DNA from: Sphingopyxis sp. DBS4
Lineage (GTDB): Bacteria; Pseudomonadota; Alphaproteobacteria; Sphingomonadales; Sphingomonadaceae
DNA: 64,000 bases
Direction of reading: 5' to 3'
NCBI RefSeq assembly: GCF_024628865.1
Contig: NZ_CP102384.1
Location: 3,111,001 to 3,175,000 of the forward strand
The position numbers were made by a program, and so were the translations under genes. The notes under the pieces were generated by a model. The model was not told the DNA's origin. It did not search any database and saw nothing but the letters and a program-made list of their open reading frames with translations. Below, piece by piece: positions 53,643-62,735 of this stretch (positions are counted from its first letter, which is position 1; every line of letters begins with the position of its first letter).

Positions 53643-54413
53643 TCACTGGCGGAATCGATCGAGCAGCCCGCGTGCCGCATCGGCGAGGGCGAACGCATCT
53701 ATTCCGACAGCGACGAAGCTTGCGCCGCCGGCGAGATGTGCATCGAGAAGCGCGAGATCGCGCGACAGAATTCCCGCTGGCTTTCCCGCGGCAAGGATGC
53801 GGGACAACGCGCCCATCGTGAGCTCGCGCACCCGCTCCCGGTTGGCGCTTCCCAAGAGCCCGGCCGACGCTGCCAGATCGGCTGGACCGATGAACAGCGC
53901 GTCGATCCCGTCGACGCCGGCGATTGCTTCGATATTCTCGACACCCTGAATCGTCTCGATTTGCGCAATCAGACAAAGCCGCTCGTTGGCATCGGCAACA
54001 TGGGTCGCAATGCCGCCCCAGCGCGATGCCCTTGCACCGCCGATGCCTCGGCTGCCCGATGGGGGGTAGCGGCATGCTTCGACCAACCGGAAGGCCTGCT
54101 CAGCCGTTTCGACCATCGGAACCATGAGGGTCGTCGCTCCCAAGTCGAGGATTTGACGGATCGCGACGGGGTCTGATGAAGGCACGCGCACGACGGCAGC
54201 GCAGGGCGGGCAGGACGCTATTGCCCGCAATTGCTCGATTATCCCGGGCAGAGTTTGCGGTCCGTGCTCGGCATCGACAAGGAGCCAGTCGAACCCCAGT
54301 CCGGCGCAGATTTCGGCGATGTCGGCGTTCGCCAGCGCCAGCCAGAATCCCATCTGCGTCCGCCCTTCGGCGAGCGCGACTTTGAAATGGTTGGGAGGAT
54401 TTGCTGACGACAT
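53643..54413 (-). CDS. HpaI/HpcH-family class II aldolase
   Basis: A 256-residue metal-dependent pyruvate aldolase, as in 4-hydroxy-2-oxoheptanedioate aldolase. FDWLLVDAEHGPQT supplies the catalytic His; LMVPMVETAEQAFRLVEACR and CLIAQIETIQGVENIEAI supply the metal-binding Glu; IDALFIGPADLAASAGL follows. It cleaves a 4-hydroxy-2-oxo acid to pyruvate and an aldehyde, the last step of a meta pathway. The start at 54413 follows the hydratase stop by one base. It is an alternative to the usual MhpE/DmpG aldolase-dehydrogenase pair, which is not present. Confidence 0.9.
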   Translation of the reverse strand: MSSANPPNHFKVALAEGRTQMGFWLALANADIAEICAGLGFDWLLVDAEHGPQTLPGIIEQLRAIASCPPCAAVVRVPSSDPVAIRQILDLGATTLMVPMVETAEQAFRLVEACRYPPSGSRGIGGARASRWGGIATHVADANERLCLIAQIETIQGVENIEAIAGVDGIDALFIGPADLAASAGLLGSANRERVRELTMGALSRILAAGKPAGILSRDLALLDAHLAGGASFVAVGIDAFALADAARGLLDRFRQ

Positions 54414-54414
54414 G

Positions 54415-55215
54415 TCAGACAAACCGCATCGCGATCGAGCCGAGCCTGCCATAATCCGCAGATATCACGTCGCCGCGCGACACAGGGACCGGGCGGGTAA
54501 AAGAACCGCCCAGCAGGATTTCGCCCGCCTGCAACTCTTCTCCCCACTGCGACAAGCGATTTGCCAACCACGCGACCCCTCGCGCTGGATGGTTTAGCAC
54601 GCCAGCCGCAATTCCTGTTTCCTCGATGACGGCATTGCGAGATAATATGGCGCCGGCCCATCGCAGGTCGATGGCGTCCGGCCGGATGGGCCGGCCGCCG
54701 AGGACGATCCCGGCATTCGCCGCGTTGTCGGCAATCGTATCCTGGATTTTCCGGGCGCTGCCGGTCTCCGCGTCGATCGGCTGAACGCGGCTGTCGATGA
54801 TCTCCACGGCGGGCACTACATATTCAGTGGCAGCGAGAACAGCCCGTGTCGTCACATCGGGACCACCCAGCGGCCGGGAGAGAATGAAGGCCAATTCGAC
54901 TTCGACCTTCGGATTGATGAAGCGATCGATGGGAATTTCGCTCCCCTCCTCGAACGCCATGTCATCGAGCAACGTGCCATAGTCGGGCTCGGTGATACCA
55001 GCAGACGCCTGCATCGCACGCGATGTCAGACCAATCTTGCGGCCAATGGACCGACGTCCCGCCGCCTTCTTGAGCTCAACCCACGCGCGGGCGATGCGAT
55101 ATCCATCTTCTATCGTCATCTGAGGGAAGCGAAGCGACAGCTGCCGGACGGGTGTTTGGCTCGCCTCGGCGACATCCAGTTCACGCGCGAGCGATGCAAC
55201 AGTCTCGTCGTCCAT
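54415..55215 (-). CDS. 2-keto-4-pentenoate hydratase-family enzyme (MhpD/HpaH)
   Basis: A 266-residue hydratase/decarboxylase-fold protein. [20 protein letters not shown] and [20 protein letters not shown] (metal-binding Glu pair) are typical; VEIIDSRVQ and [20 protein letters not shown] follow. It probably adds water to a 2-hydroxypenta-2,4-dienoate or related dienoate, making the substrate for the HpaI-type aldolase encoded one base downstream. ATG 55215 with GGGGAG upstream is chosen; GTG 55236 is possible. It is divergently arranged with the meta-cleavage hydrolase. Confidence 0.9.
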   Translation of the reverse strand: MDDETVASLARELDVAEASQTPVRQLSLRFPQMTIEDGYRIARAWVELKKAAGRRSIGRKIGLTSRAMQASAGITEPDYGTLLDDMAFEEGSEIPIDRFINPKVEVELAFILSRPLGGPDVTTRAVLAATEYVVPAVEIIDSRVQPIDAETGSARKIQDTIADNAANAGIVLGGRPIRPDAIDLRWAGAILSRNAVIEETGIAAGVLNHPARGVAWLANRLSQWGEELQAGEILLGGSFTRPVPVSRGDVISADYGRLGSIAMRFV

Positions 55216-55256
55216 CTCGGCTACTCCCCGTCCCACAATTGCTTATCTGGCAAATG

Positions 55257-55268
55257 CATTGCACAATG
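55257..55268. promoter_or_regulatory. CATTGCACAATG operator candidate, left copy
   Basis: CATTGCACAATG is the exact reverse complement of the second copy at 55325-55336. It is itself nearly palindromic (ATTG/CAAT). It lies in the 168-bp divergent promoter region. Confidence 0.55.
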
Positions 55269-55324
55269 AGATATGAGAGTCCAGTCGGCAGGTCGCTAGA
55301 GTTTACAATGGACAACACGATAGC

Positions 55325-55336
55325 CATTGTGCAATG
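55325..55336. promoter_or_regulatory. CATTGTGCAATG operator candidate, right copy
   Basis: Inverted second copy of the 12-mer at 55257-55268; the two are spaced by 56 bases and lie 48 bases before the hydrolase start. Confidence 0.55.
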
Positions 55337-55383
55337 TCCAGGTCGGATGGAATGCCATCGATAAGACGGAAGGGAGAGATTTC

Positions 55384-56250
55384 ATGGGTTCGGATGTCAT
55401 CCGGGAAGAGAAAATCGAAGGACGCGGGCTTACGTCGCACACGATGATCGCCGGCGATCCCAAGAAGCCTGCCATATTACTTCTGCATGGCGCCGGGCCG
55501 GGTGCGCACGCCGCATCAAACTGGCGCCACCTAATGCCCGATCTCGCCGAAAATTTCTTCGTGATCGCACCCGATCTGATCGGATTTGGCCAGTCCACCA
55601 TACCGGATCCGTTCCCGGACAATGTCATGGCGTGGATCGGTGTCCGCGTCGAACAATGCCTCGGACTGATGGACGCGCTTGAGATCGACAGCGCCCATAT
55701 CGTCGGAAATTCGATGGGCGGCGCGCTGACACTGCAGCTTCTGAGCGAAACGCCCGAACGATTCGATAAGGTCATTCTCATGGGGTCGATAGGTGCCCCG
55801 GCGCCGCGGACGCCGGAGTTGGTTCGGCTGCTCTCCTTTTATTCCGATCCGCGCCCAGCGCGATATCGCCAGCTGATGCACAGCTTCGCCTATGACGCTG
55901 ACAAGTTCGAAGGAATGGAAGAGATCGTATCGTCGCGCTATCAAATTGCGACCGATCCCGCTGTCATGTCCATCGCGTCGAAGATGATCGATTCGATGAA
56001 GGTCGGGATCGAAACGCTTGCAATGCCGCCGTCGATCTTGGGCAAGCTTCCGCACGACGTGCTGATTTTTCACGGCAGGCAGGACCGGATCGTCCCTCTC
56101 GATACGAGCCTCTATCTGCTTGAGCATCTCCAGCATGCCGAACTCTATGTTCTCGATAGGTCGGGACACTGGAGCCAGCTTGAGCGATGGGACATCATGC
56201 GCCCGATGCTCGAACGCCATTTTGGCGCACGCGACTGGACGACGGCCTGA
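55384..56250 (+). CDS. Meta-cleavage product hydrolase (alpha/beta fold, XylF/MhpC type)
   Basis: A 288-residue alpha/beta-hydrolase. PAILLLHGAGPGAHAASNW carries the oxyanion-hole HGxGP motif of C-C bond hydrolases; IVGNSMGGALTLQLL holds the nucleophile Ser (about 106). FHGRQDRIVPLDTSLYLL holds the Asp, and DRSGHWSQLERWD the His. It would split a 2-hydroxy-6-oxo-dienoate formed by an extradiol dioxygenase into an acid and a dienoate, feeding the divergent hydratase and aldolase. GGAAGGGAG precedes ATG 55384. The ring-cleaving enzyme is not in the window. Confidence 0.92.
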   Translation: MGSDVIREEKIEGRGLTSHTMIAGDPKKPAILLLHGAGPGAHAASNWRHLMPDLAENFFVIAPDLIGFGQSTIPDPFPDNVMAWIGVRVEQCLGLMDALEIDSAHIVGNSMGGALTLQLLSETPERFDKVILMGSIGAPAPRTPELVRLLSFYSDPRPARYRQLMHSFAYDADKFEGMEEIVSSRYQIATDPAVMSIASKMIDSMKVGIETLAMPPSILGKLPHDVLIFHGRQDRIVPLDTSLYLLEHLQHAELYVLDRSGHWSQLERWDIMRPMLERHFGARDWTTA

Positions 56251-56318
56251 GGGCCGTTGTCACCCCGATGACGTACATATCCAAGGGCGCTGGCTCTCAC
56301 CATCGCTCCCAGGTGTGA

Positions 56319-56816
56319 CTAGATCGGATAGACCAGATAGCGGGGTAGTACCGTCGTATCGAGGAGGGTGCGACGGGAAAGAAGCTTAAGATCTCCATCC
56401 GCGCCTTCTCGAACGAGATCCTCATATTGCCCCGTCGCGAGGACTTCGGACACGCCGCTGTCTTCGGGCGTCATGAACACGCTGAAGTTGGACCGCGCTT
56501 TCCAGGTGTTATCATCAATTCGGTCCGCCGCGACGCGCTGAACGAAATGCCGAGTTCGATAGTCCTGAAATGTCCCGGCCCATATCTTCGTGATATAGGT
56601 CACTCGGTCGAGCAGGCGCGCGTGGCAGTCGTCGTACATGAAGCCCAGCGCGAGCCCCTGTTCCTCATTTTCACGCGACAGACAGATATAGGATGCGTCG
56701 TCCTCTTCCACATAGTTGGATAGCCAGCGCTGCATATCCTTGCTGTCGAGTGCGTCCGCGTCCGCGACGAGCAAGTCGTCGAGCGCGCGATTAAAGTTTT
56801 CGGGCGCCAAGGTCAT
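56319..56816 (-). CDS. Ring-hydroxylating dioxygenase beta subunit
   Basis: A 165-residue SnoaL-like small subunit. VEEDDASYICLSRENEEQG, DRVTYITKIWAGTFQDYRTR split at residues 71-90, and KARSNFSVFMTPEDSGV are typical; LLSRRTLLDTTVLPRYLVYP ends the fold. Beta subunits stabilise the alpha3beta3 oxygenase. ATG 56816 overlaps the alpha-subunit stop (ATGA). It is the last gene of the NahE-like/alpha/beta unit. Confidence 0.9.
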   Translation of the reverse strand: MTLAPENFNRALDDLLVADADALDSKDMQRWLSNYVEEDDASYICLSRENEEQGLALGFMYDDCHARLLDRVTYITKIWAGTFQDYRTRHFVQRVAADRIDDNTWKARSNFSVFMTPEDSGVSEVLATGQYEDLVREGADGDLKLLSRRTLLDTTVLPRYLVYPI

Positions 56817-57988
56817 GCTGCGCGCCTTTCGAAACCCATTATTTCCCGATAATATTCCCATCTCGGAAGATTTCCGCTCTCGTCGTTCTGAAGGAACTCG
56901 TCCTCGATCTTCTCTTTGTCACGGACACCTTTTTGAAAGATGGCCGCGCCGGGCGTGTGGTTCCCGATATGAATCCGGTGAAAAATCGACGCGTCTTCCA
57001 TGCTGATCAGGCCGCTCGGACCCAAGAGGTTCGAACTTTGGCGCAAGCGGTGCCGCACCATCTCCTCATCGTCATCGGCATGCGCGAAATAAGCGTAATG
57101 CACTTCGACCCGCTCATGATCGATGGGCGTCGCGAACCGCAGGTTGATAACGTCCAAATGCTTCGTTGCAACGAAGGTCGGAAAGAGGCTGACGATCCGG
57201 GATCCGACGGAGGGGTCCTGCCCCTTGAACTCGATGATCGACGGATCTTCGAGCATCGTATCGCCACGGGCAACCGACAGCTCGGATTCAAAGCCTATAT
57301 GGCCCCGTTTCGTGCTGGTGAACTGGCGCCCCTTACCGCCCTGCCAGTTTAGGAGATTGAAGGCCTGGTGCAGGAGCGGTGCATGATAGCCGTCATTGTC
57401 GGTATAGGACTTCCAGTTCGTGTTGTACCGGACCTTCTGGTAGCCGAGCAGCTTGAGGCGGCCGTCCCCCCCCACGAGCTCGCGGAGCGTTTCCACGATC
57501 GATCCGAGGCATTCGAGAAGGGGTTCGGTTCGAGCGGACATGGTGACGAACACGACGCCGTAGACGCTCTCCATCCGGGGTTGGGCCAAGGGATAGTCGG
57601 AGCGGTTGAAGCCAGGCACGAACTCGCGCTGGTTCGGACACCCGACCAGGTCCCCCCGCGTGCTGAACAGCCAGCGATGATATGGGCATTCGAATTCCTG
57701 CTTGTTACCCATCGGAGCGGTTTCGAGCTGGTTCCCGCGGTGCGAGCAGGCGTTGAAGAAGGCGCGAACGATACCATCATCGCCGCGCGCGATCAGCAGG
57801 GGAATACCGGCGAGACGAAACGTCTTGAAATCCCCCCGTTCCGGGATCTCGCTCTCATGGCAAACCGGATGCCACTCCTCGCCATGAAAAATGCGCTGCA
57901 GTTCGGTGTCGTAAACGTCCTTGCGTACAAAAACTTCCTTCGGAATCTCATTGAAATTGTGAGGCCAGTCCAAATCTAGCTTCGTCAT
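56813..57988 (-). CDS. Rieske ring-hydroxylating dioxygenase alpha subunit
   Basis: A 391-residue oxygenase. The Rieske cluster ligands are [12 protein letters not shown] (Cys-x-His, about 82-84) and ECPYHRWLF (Cys-x2-His, about 102-105). The mononuclear iron site is [13 protein letters not shown] (Asp, His, His about 196-206). It is nearest in style to benzoate/anthranilate/salicylate-type oxygenases, judging by size and start ([18 protein letters not shown]). ATG 57988 overlaps the aldolase stop. Ferredoxin and reductase are encoded at 62.7-63.0 and 60.0-61.2 kb, giving a three-component system. Substrate unproven. Confidence 0.93.
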   Translation of the reverse strand: MTKLDLDWPHNFNEIPKEVFVRKDVYDTELQRIFHGEEWHPVCHESEIPERGDFKTFRLAGIPLLIARGDDGIVRAFFNACSHRGNQLETAPMGNKQEFECPYHRWLFSTRGDLVGCPNQREFVPGFNRSDYPLAQPRMESVYGVVFVTMSARTEPLLECLGSIVETLRELVGGDGRLKLLGYQKVRYNTNWKSYTDNDGYHAPLLHQAFNLLNWQGGKGRQFTSTKRGHIGFESELSVARGDTMLEDPSIIEFKGQDPSVGSRIVSLFPTFVATKHLDVINLRFATPIDHERVEVHYAYFAHADDDEEMVRHRLRQSSNLLGPSGLISMEDASIFHRIHIGNHTPGAAIFQKGVRDKEKIEDEFLQNDESGNLPRWEYYREIMGFERRAA

Positions 57989-59004
57989 GGGATTGCCTCC
58001 AATGATAATGGCGTGGATTGCTCGCGTTCCAGCTCGCGTCCCAGATCGGCCCACATCGTGCCGGATTTGCGCGCCCCGGCCAGAAACGGCTCGGGTACGA
58101 GATGATAGGGCGGCCGAACTGGTCCCGCTTTCATCCACCCTGCAGCGTCCATTCGGGCCTTCTCGAGGCCGATGTTATACGTTGAAAATTCCTTGAAGCT
58201 CCCATTCGGGAACAGGGGCGCGGCGGTGGGGCCCAGACGCGCCTGCAGCGCCCGCGCGGCCGCCCAGTCGCCGCTTGCCCTCGCCTTCGCGACAATATCG
58301 CGCAAACTCGTCGTCACGAGCGGATGGCAAACGGCGCCACTGGACCAGAAGGCATCGATCTCGTCGACCATCCGCGCCGCCGCATAATAATCGAAATCGA
58401 TGGGGAGTAGCTTGATATTGCCCTTCACGGCCGCGAGATCGGCCAGCAGCGTACCGACCCCGATATATTTCGCGGTCACGACCTGGGGAATTTCCGCGAC
58501 CTGCGCCCAGAATGCCCGCGGAAAATCGAACTTGAACGCTTCGGGGTTGGCGTAAATGGCGATATTCATTTCGGGGACGGCCTCGGCGACGTCGCGATAG
58601 AATTGCACGGAAACGTCGAGCGCGGGCGCGCACCACATCGGAATGCCAAGCATGGTCCCGTCGGCGCCAAGCGCAAGCGCTTCCCGGGTCAGGGCGATCG
58701 TATCGCGCGTGTTAAGGCAGGTCGTGCCCACGAACACGGGAACGCGGCCGCCGGCCGCATCGACAATCGCTCGCATATAATCGAGCTTTTCGCCGTGGGT
58801 GAGCGTTGCCGCCTCTCCCAAAGTTCCCATGCTGAGAATGCCGTCAATTCCAGCGTCGATCAGCCCGTTCACCACCCGCGCGGCTTCATCCAGGTCGACC
58901 GTGTTCTCTGAGCGCCAGTCCGAGGCGTTTTCGGTAGCGGGCGTCGGCACGATGGCCCAGGCGCCTTTGATATCATCGGGTCGGAGCAGCCGGCTGCGCA
59001 TCAT
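57985..59004 (-). CDS. NahE-like hydratase-aldolase (DapA superfamily)
   Basis: A 339-residue class I aldolase. [20 protein letters not shown] (about 54-73) holds the pyruvate-binding motif, and [15 protein letters not shown] (about 175) the Schiff-base Lys. [17 protein letters not shown] adds the conserved Tyr region. The length and the [10 protein letters not shown] variant favour trans-o-hydroxybenzylidenepyruvate hydratase-aldolase (NahE/PhdJ) over dihydrodipicolinate synthase. It would release pyruvate and an aromatic aldehyde. GGAGAGGG precedes the ATGATG start. It heads the operon with the Rieske subunits. Confidence 0.87.
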   Translation of the reverse strand: MMRSRLLRPDDIKGAWAIVPTPATENASDWRSENTVDLDEAARVVNGLIDAGIDGILSMGTLGEAATLTHGEKLDYMRAIVDAAGGRVPVFVGTTCLNTRDTIALTREALALGADGTMLGIPMWCAPALDVSVQFYRDVAEAVPEMNIAIYANPEAFKFDFPRAFWAQVAEIPQVVTAKYIGVGTLLADLAAVKGNIKLLPIDFDYYAAARMVDEIDAFWSSGAVCHPLVTTSLRDIVAKARASGDWAAARALQARLGPTAAPLFPNGSFKEFSTYNIGLEKARMDAAGWMKAGPVRPPYHLVPEPFLAGARKSGTMWADLGRELEREQSTPLSLEAIP

Positions 59005-59053
59005 CCCTCTCCTTTTGGACCTGCAGAATCACGGCCCTTTCGTTGTTCATAGT

Positions 59054-59065
59054 GTAATGCATTAC
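59054..59065. promoter_or_regulatory. Perfect palindrome GTAATGCATTAC
   Basis: A 12-bp perfect palindrome 50 bases upstream of the NahE-like gene, in an AT-rich divergent promoter region. TTGCGTAA (59110-59117) and TTGCGCAA (59151-59158) also occur in this gap. Confidence 0.45.
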
Positions 59066-59174
59066 TCCTTGTGTTTGCAAGCTGCGACATGTAATTCCTG
59101 AATCAACCATTGCGTAACAATTCTATCCAGTTGATATTTATCAATTTTAGTTGCGCAATAATGGAGAGCTCACG

Positions 59175-59960
59175 ATGATTTCCTCCGGGCGATATGCCGA
59201 TAAAATTGCCGTGGTTACGGGCGGAGCCCAAGGCATCGGATTGGCGGTTGCGACCCGAATGGCCCGGGAAGGCGCGACAGTGACCATCGCTGACCGCGCC
59301 GAGGACGCCACGATGGCGGCCGTTGCGGGCCTTCGTTCCGACGGGCTCGACGCTTATGGTGAAATTCACGACCTTGAGAAAAGAGACGGCGCCTGTTCGC
59401 TTTACGGGAATGTGATCGAGCGGCATGGGCGCGTCGATGTCGCGGTCCATAATGTCGGCGGCACGATCTGGGCCAAGCCCTTCTGGGACTATTGCGCGGA
59501 GGAGATAGAGGCTGAGATCAACCGTTCGCTCTGGCCTACGATCTGGTGCTGTCATGCCGTGCTCCCGCATCTTTTGGCGGCGGGCCAGGGTGCGATCGTC
59601 AACGTCGGCTCGGTCGCGACGCGTGGGATCAACCGCTTGCCCTATGCCGCAGCGAAGGGCGGCGTTGCTGCGCTGACCGTGGCGCTTGCCCAGGATCTCG
59701 AAGACAGGCCCATTCGGGTCAATTGCGTGGCGCCAGGCGGCGTGAACGTCACGAGAGTCACACCCAGAAATCCGGCCGAGCCCACCGAGGCAGACAAGGC
59801 AGGGTTCGAGGCTGTCGTAAGGCAGACGCTGCGCGATACCCCGATGGCGCGCTTTGGCGAGGTCGACGAGATAGCTGCCGCCATCTGTTTTCTCGGCGCC
59901 CCCGAGGCCTCCTACATCACCGGACAGACGCTCTATGTTGCCGGAGGCGGGATAGGCTGA
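59175..59960 (+). CDS. Short-chain dehydrogenase, BenD-like diol dehydrogenase
   Basis: A 261-residue SDR. AVVTGGAQGIGLAVATRM is the NAD loop, VAVHNVGGTIWAKPFW the following strand, IVNVGSVATRGINRLPYAAA with the next KGG supplies Ser and the Tyr-x3-Lys pair, and YITGQTLYVAGGGIG ends it. The pattern resembles BenD/XylL, which rearomatise carboxylated cis-diols with loss of CO2. That fits a benzoate-type Rieske oxygenase encoded divergently. ATG 59175 has GGAGAG upstream. Confidence 0.9.
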   Translation: MISSGRYADKIAVVTGGAQGIGLAVATRMAREGATVTIADRAEDATMAAVAGLRSDGLDAYGEIHDLEKRDGACSLYGNVIERHGRVDVAVHNVGGTIWAKPFWDYCAEEIEAEINRSLWPTIWCCHAVLPHLLAAGQGAIVNVGSVATRGINRLPYAAAKGGVAALTVALAQDLEDRPIRVNCVAPGGVNVTRVTPRNPAEPTEADKAGFEAVVRQTLRDTPMARFGEVDEIAAAICFLGAPEASYITGQTLYVAGGGIG

Positions 59961-59971
59961 AGTTCGGGGAC

Positions 59972-61204
59972 CTAGGAAGCAGACTTCTTCAATATTTCGC
60001 GCAGCGGGACATCGACATCGGCCAACTCCGCCGGTCCGACGCGCGCGCGGCGTTCGACAAGGCGCTTGGCGACTCCCATATCTGCCGACCGGTTCGCGGT
60101 CAGCGCGCCCATGACGAGATCTCCTGCGAGGAAGAATGCGCAAAAGGCATCATCCTCCACCCTCCCGCGCATGATGAGCTGCTGCTGCGCGTCGATGCGC
60201 CCGGTCACTTGTATGTTCAGATCATATTGGTCGCTCCAGAACCAGCACGGGCGGCAATATTCGACGGGTTGACCGAGCATGGCGGCCGCTGCAGCTGCGC
60301 CCTGCTCGGCTGCATTCTGATAGGTCTCCATTCGCACGCGGCCGCCGAAGAAGTCGGGTTGCTCGGCGACGTCGCCCGCGGCGAAGATGACGGGATTGCT
60401 GGTACGGCATTGCGCGTCGACTACGATCCCATTGCCGACGATCAGGCCGGCATCCGCTGCCAGTTCGACGGCCGGGACGATCCCGATACCCACAACAACT
60501 GCGTCGCAGGCAAGTTCTTCGCCATCATCGAGCTCGACGGCGCAGACTTTCGCGCCGCTCAGGCGAAGACCTTTGACCGATCGGCCGTAGAGCGCACGAA
60601 CGCCCTGCATCCGGTGATGCTCGCCGAGCCAAGCTCCAAAATGGTCCCCGAGTGCCCGGATCATCGGCGAAGCGAACGGCTCAACAGCGGTAACATTGCA
60701 GCCCATTCGCCGCGCGCTGGCAGCAACCTCGGCGCCGATGACGCCCATTCCGATGATCACGATCTGCGCGCCGGGCCGCAGATCGGCGGCAAGGCCGGCG
60801 GCGTCGCCAAGGGTGCGAAGATGGTGCACATTGGCAGCCTCGGCCCCTGGCAAAGGCAGGCGGCGAGCGGCGCCGCCCGTTGCCAGGAGAATGCGGTCCG
60901 CCTGAACCGCTTCGCCGGACGCGAGCCTCAGCGCGCCGGCGCGCAGGTCGATCGCCGTTGTTCGCACGCCCAGGCGGAGCTCGACCTTGTTCGAGGCGTA
61001 CCAATGCTCGTCATGAAGATAGAAGCTTCCAGAAGGCGTTCCGCCTTCCCACAGAAACTCCTTCGAAAGCGGCGGCCGTTCGTAAGGGCGCCACGGCTCC
61101 TCGCCGATGAGATGAATATGGCCGTCATAACCTGCGCTGCGCAGTGATTCCGCCGCCCTTGCGCCGGCCATGTTTGCGCCGACGACCGCAATGCTATTGA
61201 TCAC
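59972..61204 (-). CDS. Ferredoxin reductase of a ring-hydroxylating dioxygenase
   Basis: A 410-residue FAD/NAD protein of the BphA4/rubredoxin-reductase type. IAVVGANMAGARAAESLR binds FAD; EEPWRPYERPPLSKEFLWEG is the usual second motif; IIGMGVIGAEVAASARRMGC binds NAD; IFAAGDVAEQPDFFGG completes the FAD site. It passes electrons from NADH to the [2Fe-2S] ferredoxin encoded two genes upstream. The start is GTG 61204, only 11 bases after the aldehyde dehydrogenase stop. Confidence 0.93.
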   Translation of the reverse strand: MINSIAVVGANMAGARAAESLRSAGYDGHIHLIGEEPWRPYERPPLSKEFLWEGGTPSGSFYLHDEHWYASNKVELRLGVRTTAIDLRAGALRLASGEAVQADRILLATGGAARRLPLPGAEAANVHHLRTLGDAAGLAADLRPGAQIVIIGMGVIGAEVAASARRMGCNVTAVEPFASPMIRALGDHFGAWLGEHHRMQGVRALYGRSVKGLRLSGAKVCAVELDDGEELACDAVVVGIGIVPAVELAADAGLIVGNGIVVDAQCRTSNPVIFAAGDVAEQPDFFGGRVRMETYQNAAEQGAAAAAAMLGQPVEYCRPCWFWSDQYDLNIQVTGRIDAQQQLIMRGRVEDDAFCAFFLAGDLVMGALTANRSADMGVAKRLVERRARVGPAELADVDVPLREILKKSAS

Positions 61205-61215
61205 TATTGGTCACC

Positions 61216-62721
61216 CTATTGATCGAACATTCCAAGCTTGCCCTCGTCGAGGTTCACGATCACCGACTTCGTCTGGGTATAGTGGTTGAGCACCTCGTGA
61301 CTAAACTCCCGGCCAAACCCGCTCTGCTTGTATCCGCCGAGCGGCATGTTTGGTTTGAGGTTATAATATCGGTTGATCCATACCGTCCCGGTTTCAAGCT
61401 TCCTTGCAATGCGATGCGCGCGCGCGAGGTCGCGGGTCCACACGCCGCCGGCGAGGCCGAAGCTCGTGTCATTGGCACGCGCCATCATCTCGTCCTCGTC
61501 GCGCCAGCTTTGCACTGTGGTAACAGGACCGAAGATCTCTTCTTGCGCAATTCGCATGTCGTTTGCGACCTTGGTGAAGATTGTCGGCTGGACGAAATGC
61601 CCTTTCGCGAGCCCGGCATCCGCCGAACGCGCGCCGCCGGCAAAGACCGTCGCCCCTTCCTCGATCGCGAGCGCGAGGTAGGATTCGATCTTCTCCATTT
61701 GCATAGTCGAAGCCTGCGCTCCGAGCTGCGTGGCAGGGTCCAGCGGATCGCCCTGCCTGATGTTGCCGAGCGCATCACGAAATTTCTCGAGAAACTCTTC
61801 CTCTATTGCCTCGTGAAGGAAGAGGCGCGACCCGGCGAGGCACACCTCGCCCTTGTTAAGGACGGTCGACATCGTTGCGCTCTCGACAGCCGCGTCGATA
61901 TCGGCATCGGCACAAATGATGTGCGCCGATTTTCCGCCGAGTTCGAGCGTCTGCGGAATGATATTCGCCGAGGCATATTGGATCACGCGGCGCGCGGTCG
62001 CGACCGATCCCGTGAAAGCGACTTTGCGCACGTCGGGATGGGTTACGAGCGCCTCTCCGACGTCGGCCCCATAACCCGTGACGACATTCACCACACCCGG
62101 CGGCAGAATATCGGCCATCTCCACGAAAAATTCGAGCACCGAGAGGCATACCGTTTCGGCCGGCTTCAATACCACCGTATTGCCCGCCGCCAGAGCCGGC
62201 GCGATTTTGCACGCCATCATGAGCAGGGGAACATTCCACGGTATGATCTGGGCGCAGACGCCCAGCGGCTCGCGGTGCACGATGCCGATCGCATCGGGAA
62301 AGTCCAGCGTCTGGCCATGCAGGCCGTAGGCGGCACCCGCGAAGAGTTCGAACTGGCCGATCGCGTTGGGCAGGTCGAAATACAGCGACTCGCGGATGGG
62401 CTTACCGTTGTTCAGCGTTTCGAGGACGGCATATTCTTCAAGGCGCGCCTTGAGGCGGCGCGCAATTTCGTAAAGAAGGTCCTGCCGCTCCGCCGCGCTG
62501 CTCTGGGACCATGCGGGAAAGGCCGCTTTTGCCGCCGCCACGGCCCGACCAACATCGGCGGCGTTCCCAGCTTGAATTCGGGCGAGCGTCTCACCCGTAG
62601 CAGGGTTGAGCAGCGCGATTGTCTTGCCGCTGGCGCCCCCGACCCATTCTCCGCCAATCAGATGGCCATATTCGTCGCGAATGCCATAGTTGCTTTCAAT
62701 CGCCTTCAGATTTGTCGACAT
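61216..62721 (-). CDS. Aldehyde dehydrogenase, probable semialdehyde or aryl aldehyde type
   Basis: A 501-residue NAD-dependent enzyme. VCAQIIPWNVPLLMMACKIA, FTGSVATARRVIQYAS, LELGGKSAHIICADAD (Glu) and NKGEVCLAGSRLFLHE (Cys about 300) are intact. Operon partners 4-oxalocrotonate tautomerase and decarboxylase point to 2-hydroxymuconic semialdehyde; the NahE-like aldolase nearby would allow salicylaldehyde instead. GGAGAAGCG precedes ATG 62721. The sequence is not close to the aldehyde dehydrogenase at 49270-50733. Confidence 0.92.
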   Translation of the reverse strand: MSTNLKAIESNYGIRDEYGHLIGGEWVGGASGKTIALLNPATGETLARIQAGNAADVGRAVAAAKAAFPAWSQSSAAERQDLLYEIARRLKARLEEYAVLETLNNGKPIRESLYFDLPNAIGQFELFAGAAYGLHGQTLDFPDAIGIVHREPLGVCAQIIPWNVPLLMMACKIAPALAAGNTVVLKPAETVCLSVLEFFVEMADILPPGVVNVVTGYGADVGEALVTHPDVRKVAFTGSVATARRVIQYASANIIPQTLELGGKSAHIICADADIDAAVESATMSTVLNKGEVCLAGSRLFLHEAIEEEFLEKFRDALGNIRQGDPLDPATQLGAQASTMQMEKIESYLALAIEEGATVFAGGARSADAGLAKGHFVQPTIFTKVANDMRIAQEEIFGPVTTVQSWRDEDEMMARANDTSFGLAGGVWTRDLARAHRIARKLETGTVWINRYYNLKPNMPLGGYKQSGFGREFSHEVLNHYTQTKSVIVNLDEGKLGMFDQ

Positions 62722-62735
62722 GTCGCTTCTCCACC

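Noticed and set aside
57985..59004. Dihydrodipicolinate synthase (DapA)
   Set aside because: Too long (339 residues), with an aldolase-type [10 protein letters not shown] motif and catabolic neighbours; NahE-like hydratase-aldolase fits better.
44360..61560. TTGCGCAA copies inside the IclR, HpaI and aldehyde dehydrogenase genes as operators
   Set aside because: They lie in coding sequence; this GC-centred version seems common by chance, so only the TTGCACAA/TTGTGCAA intergenic copies were given weight.
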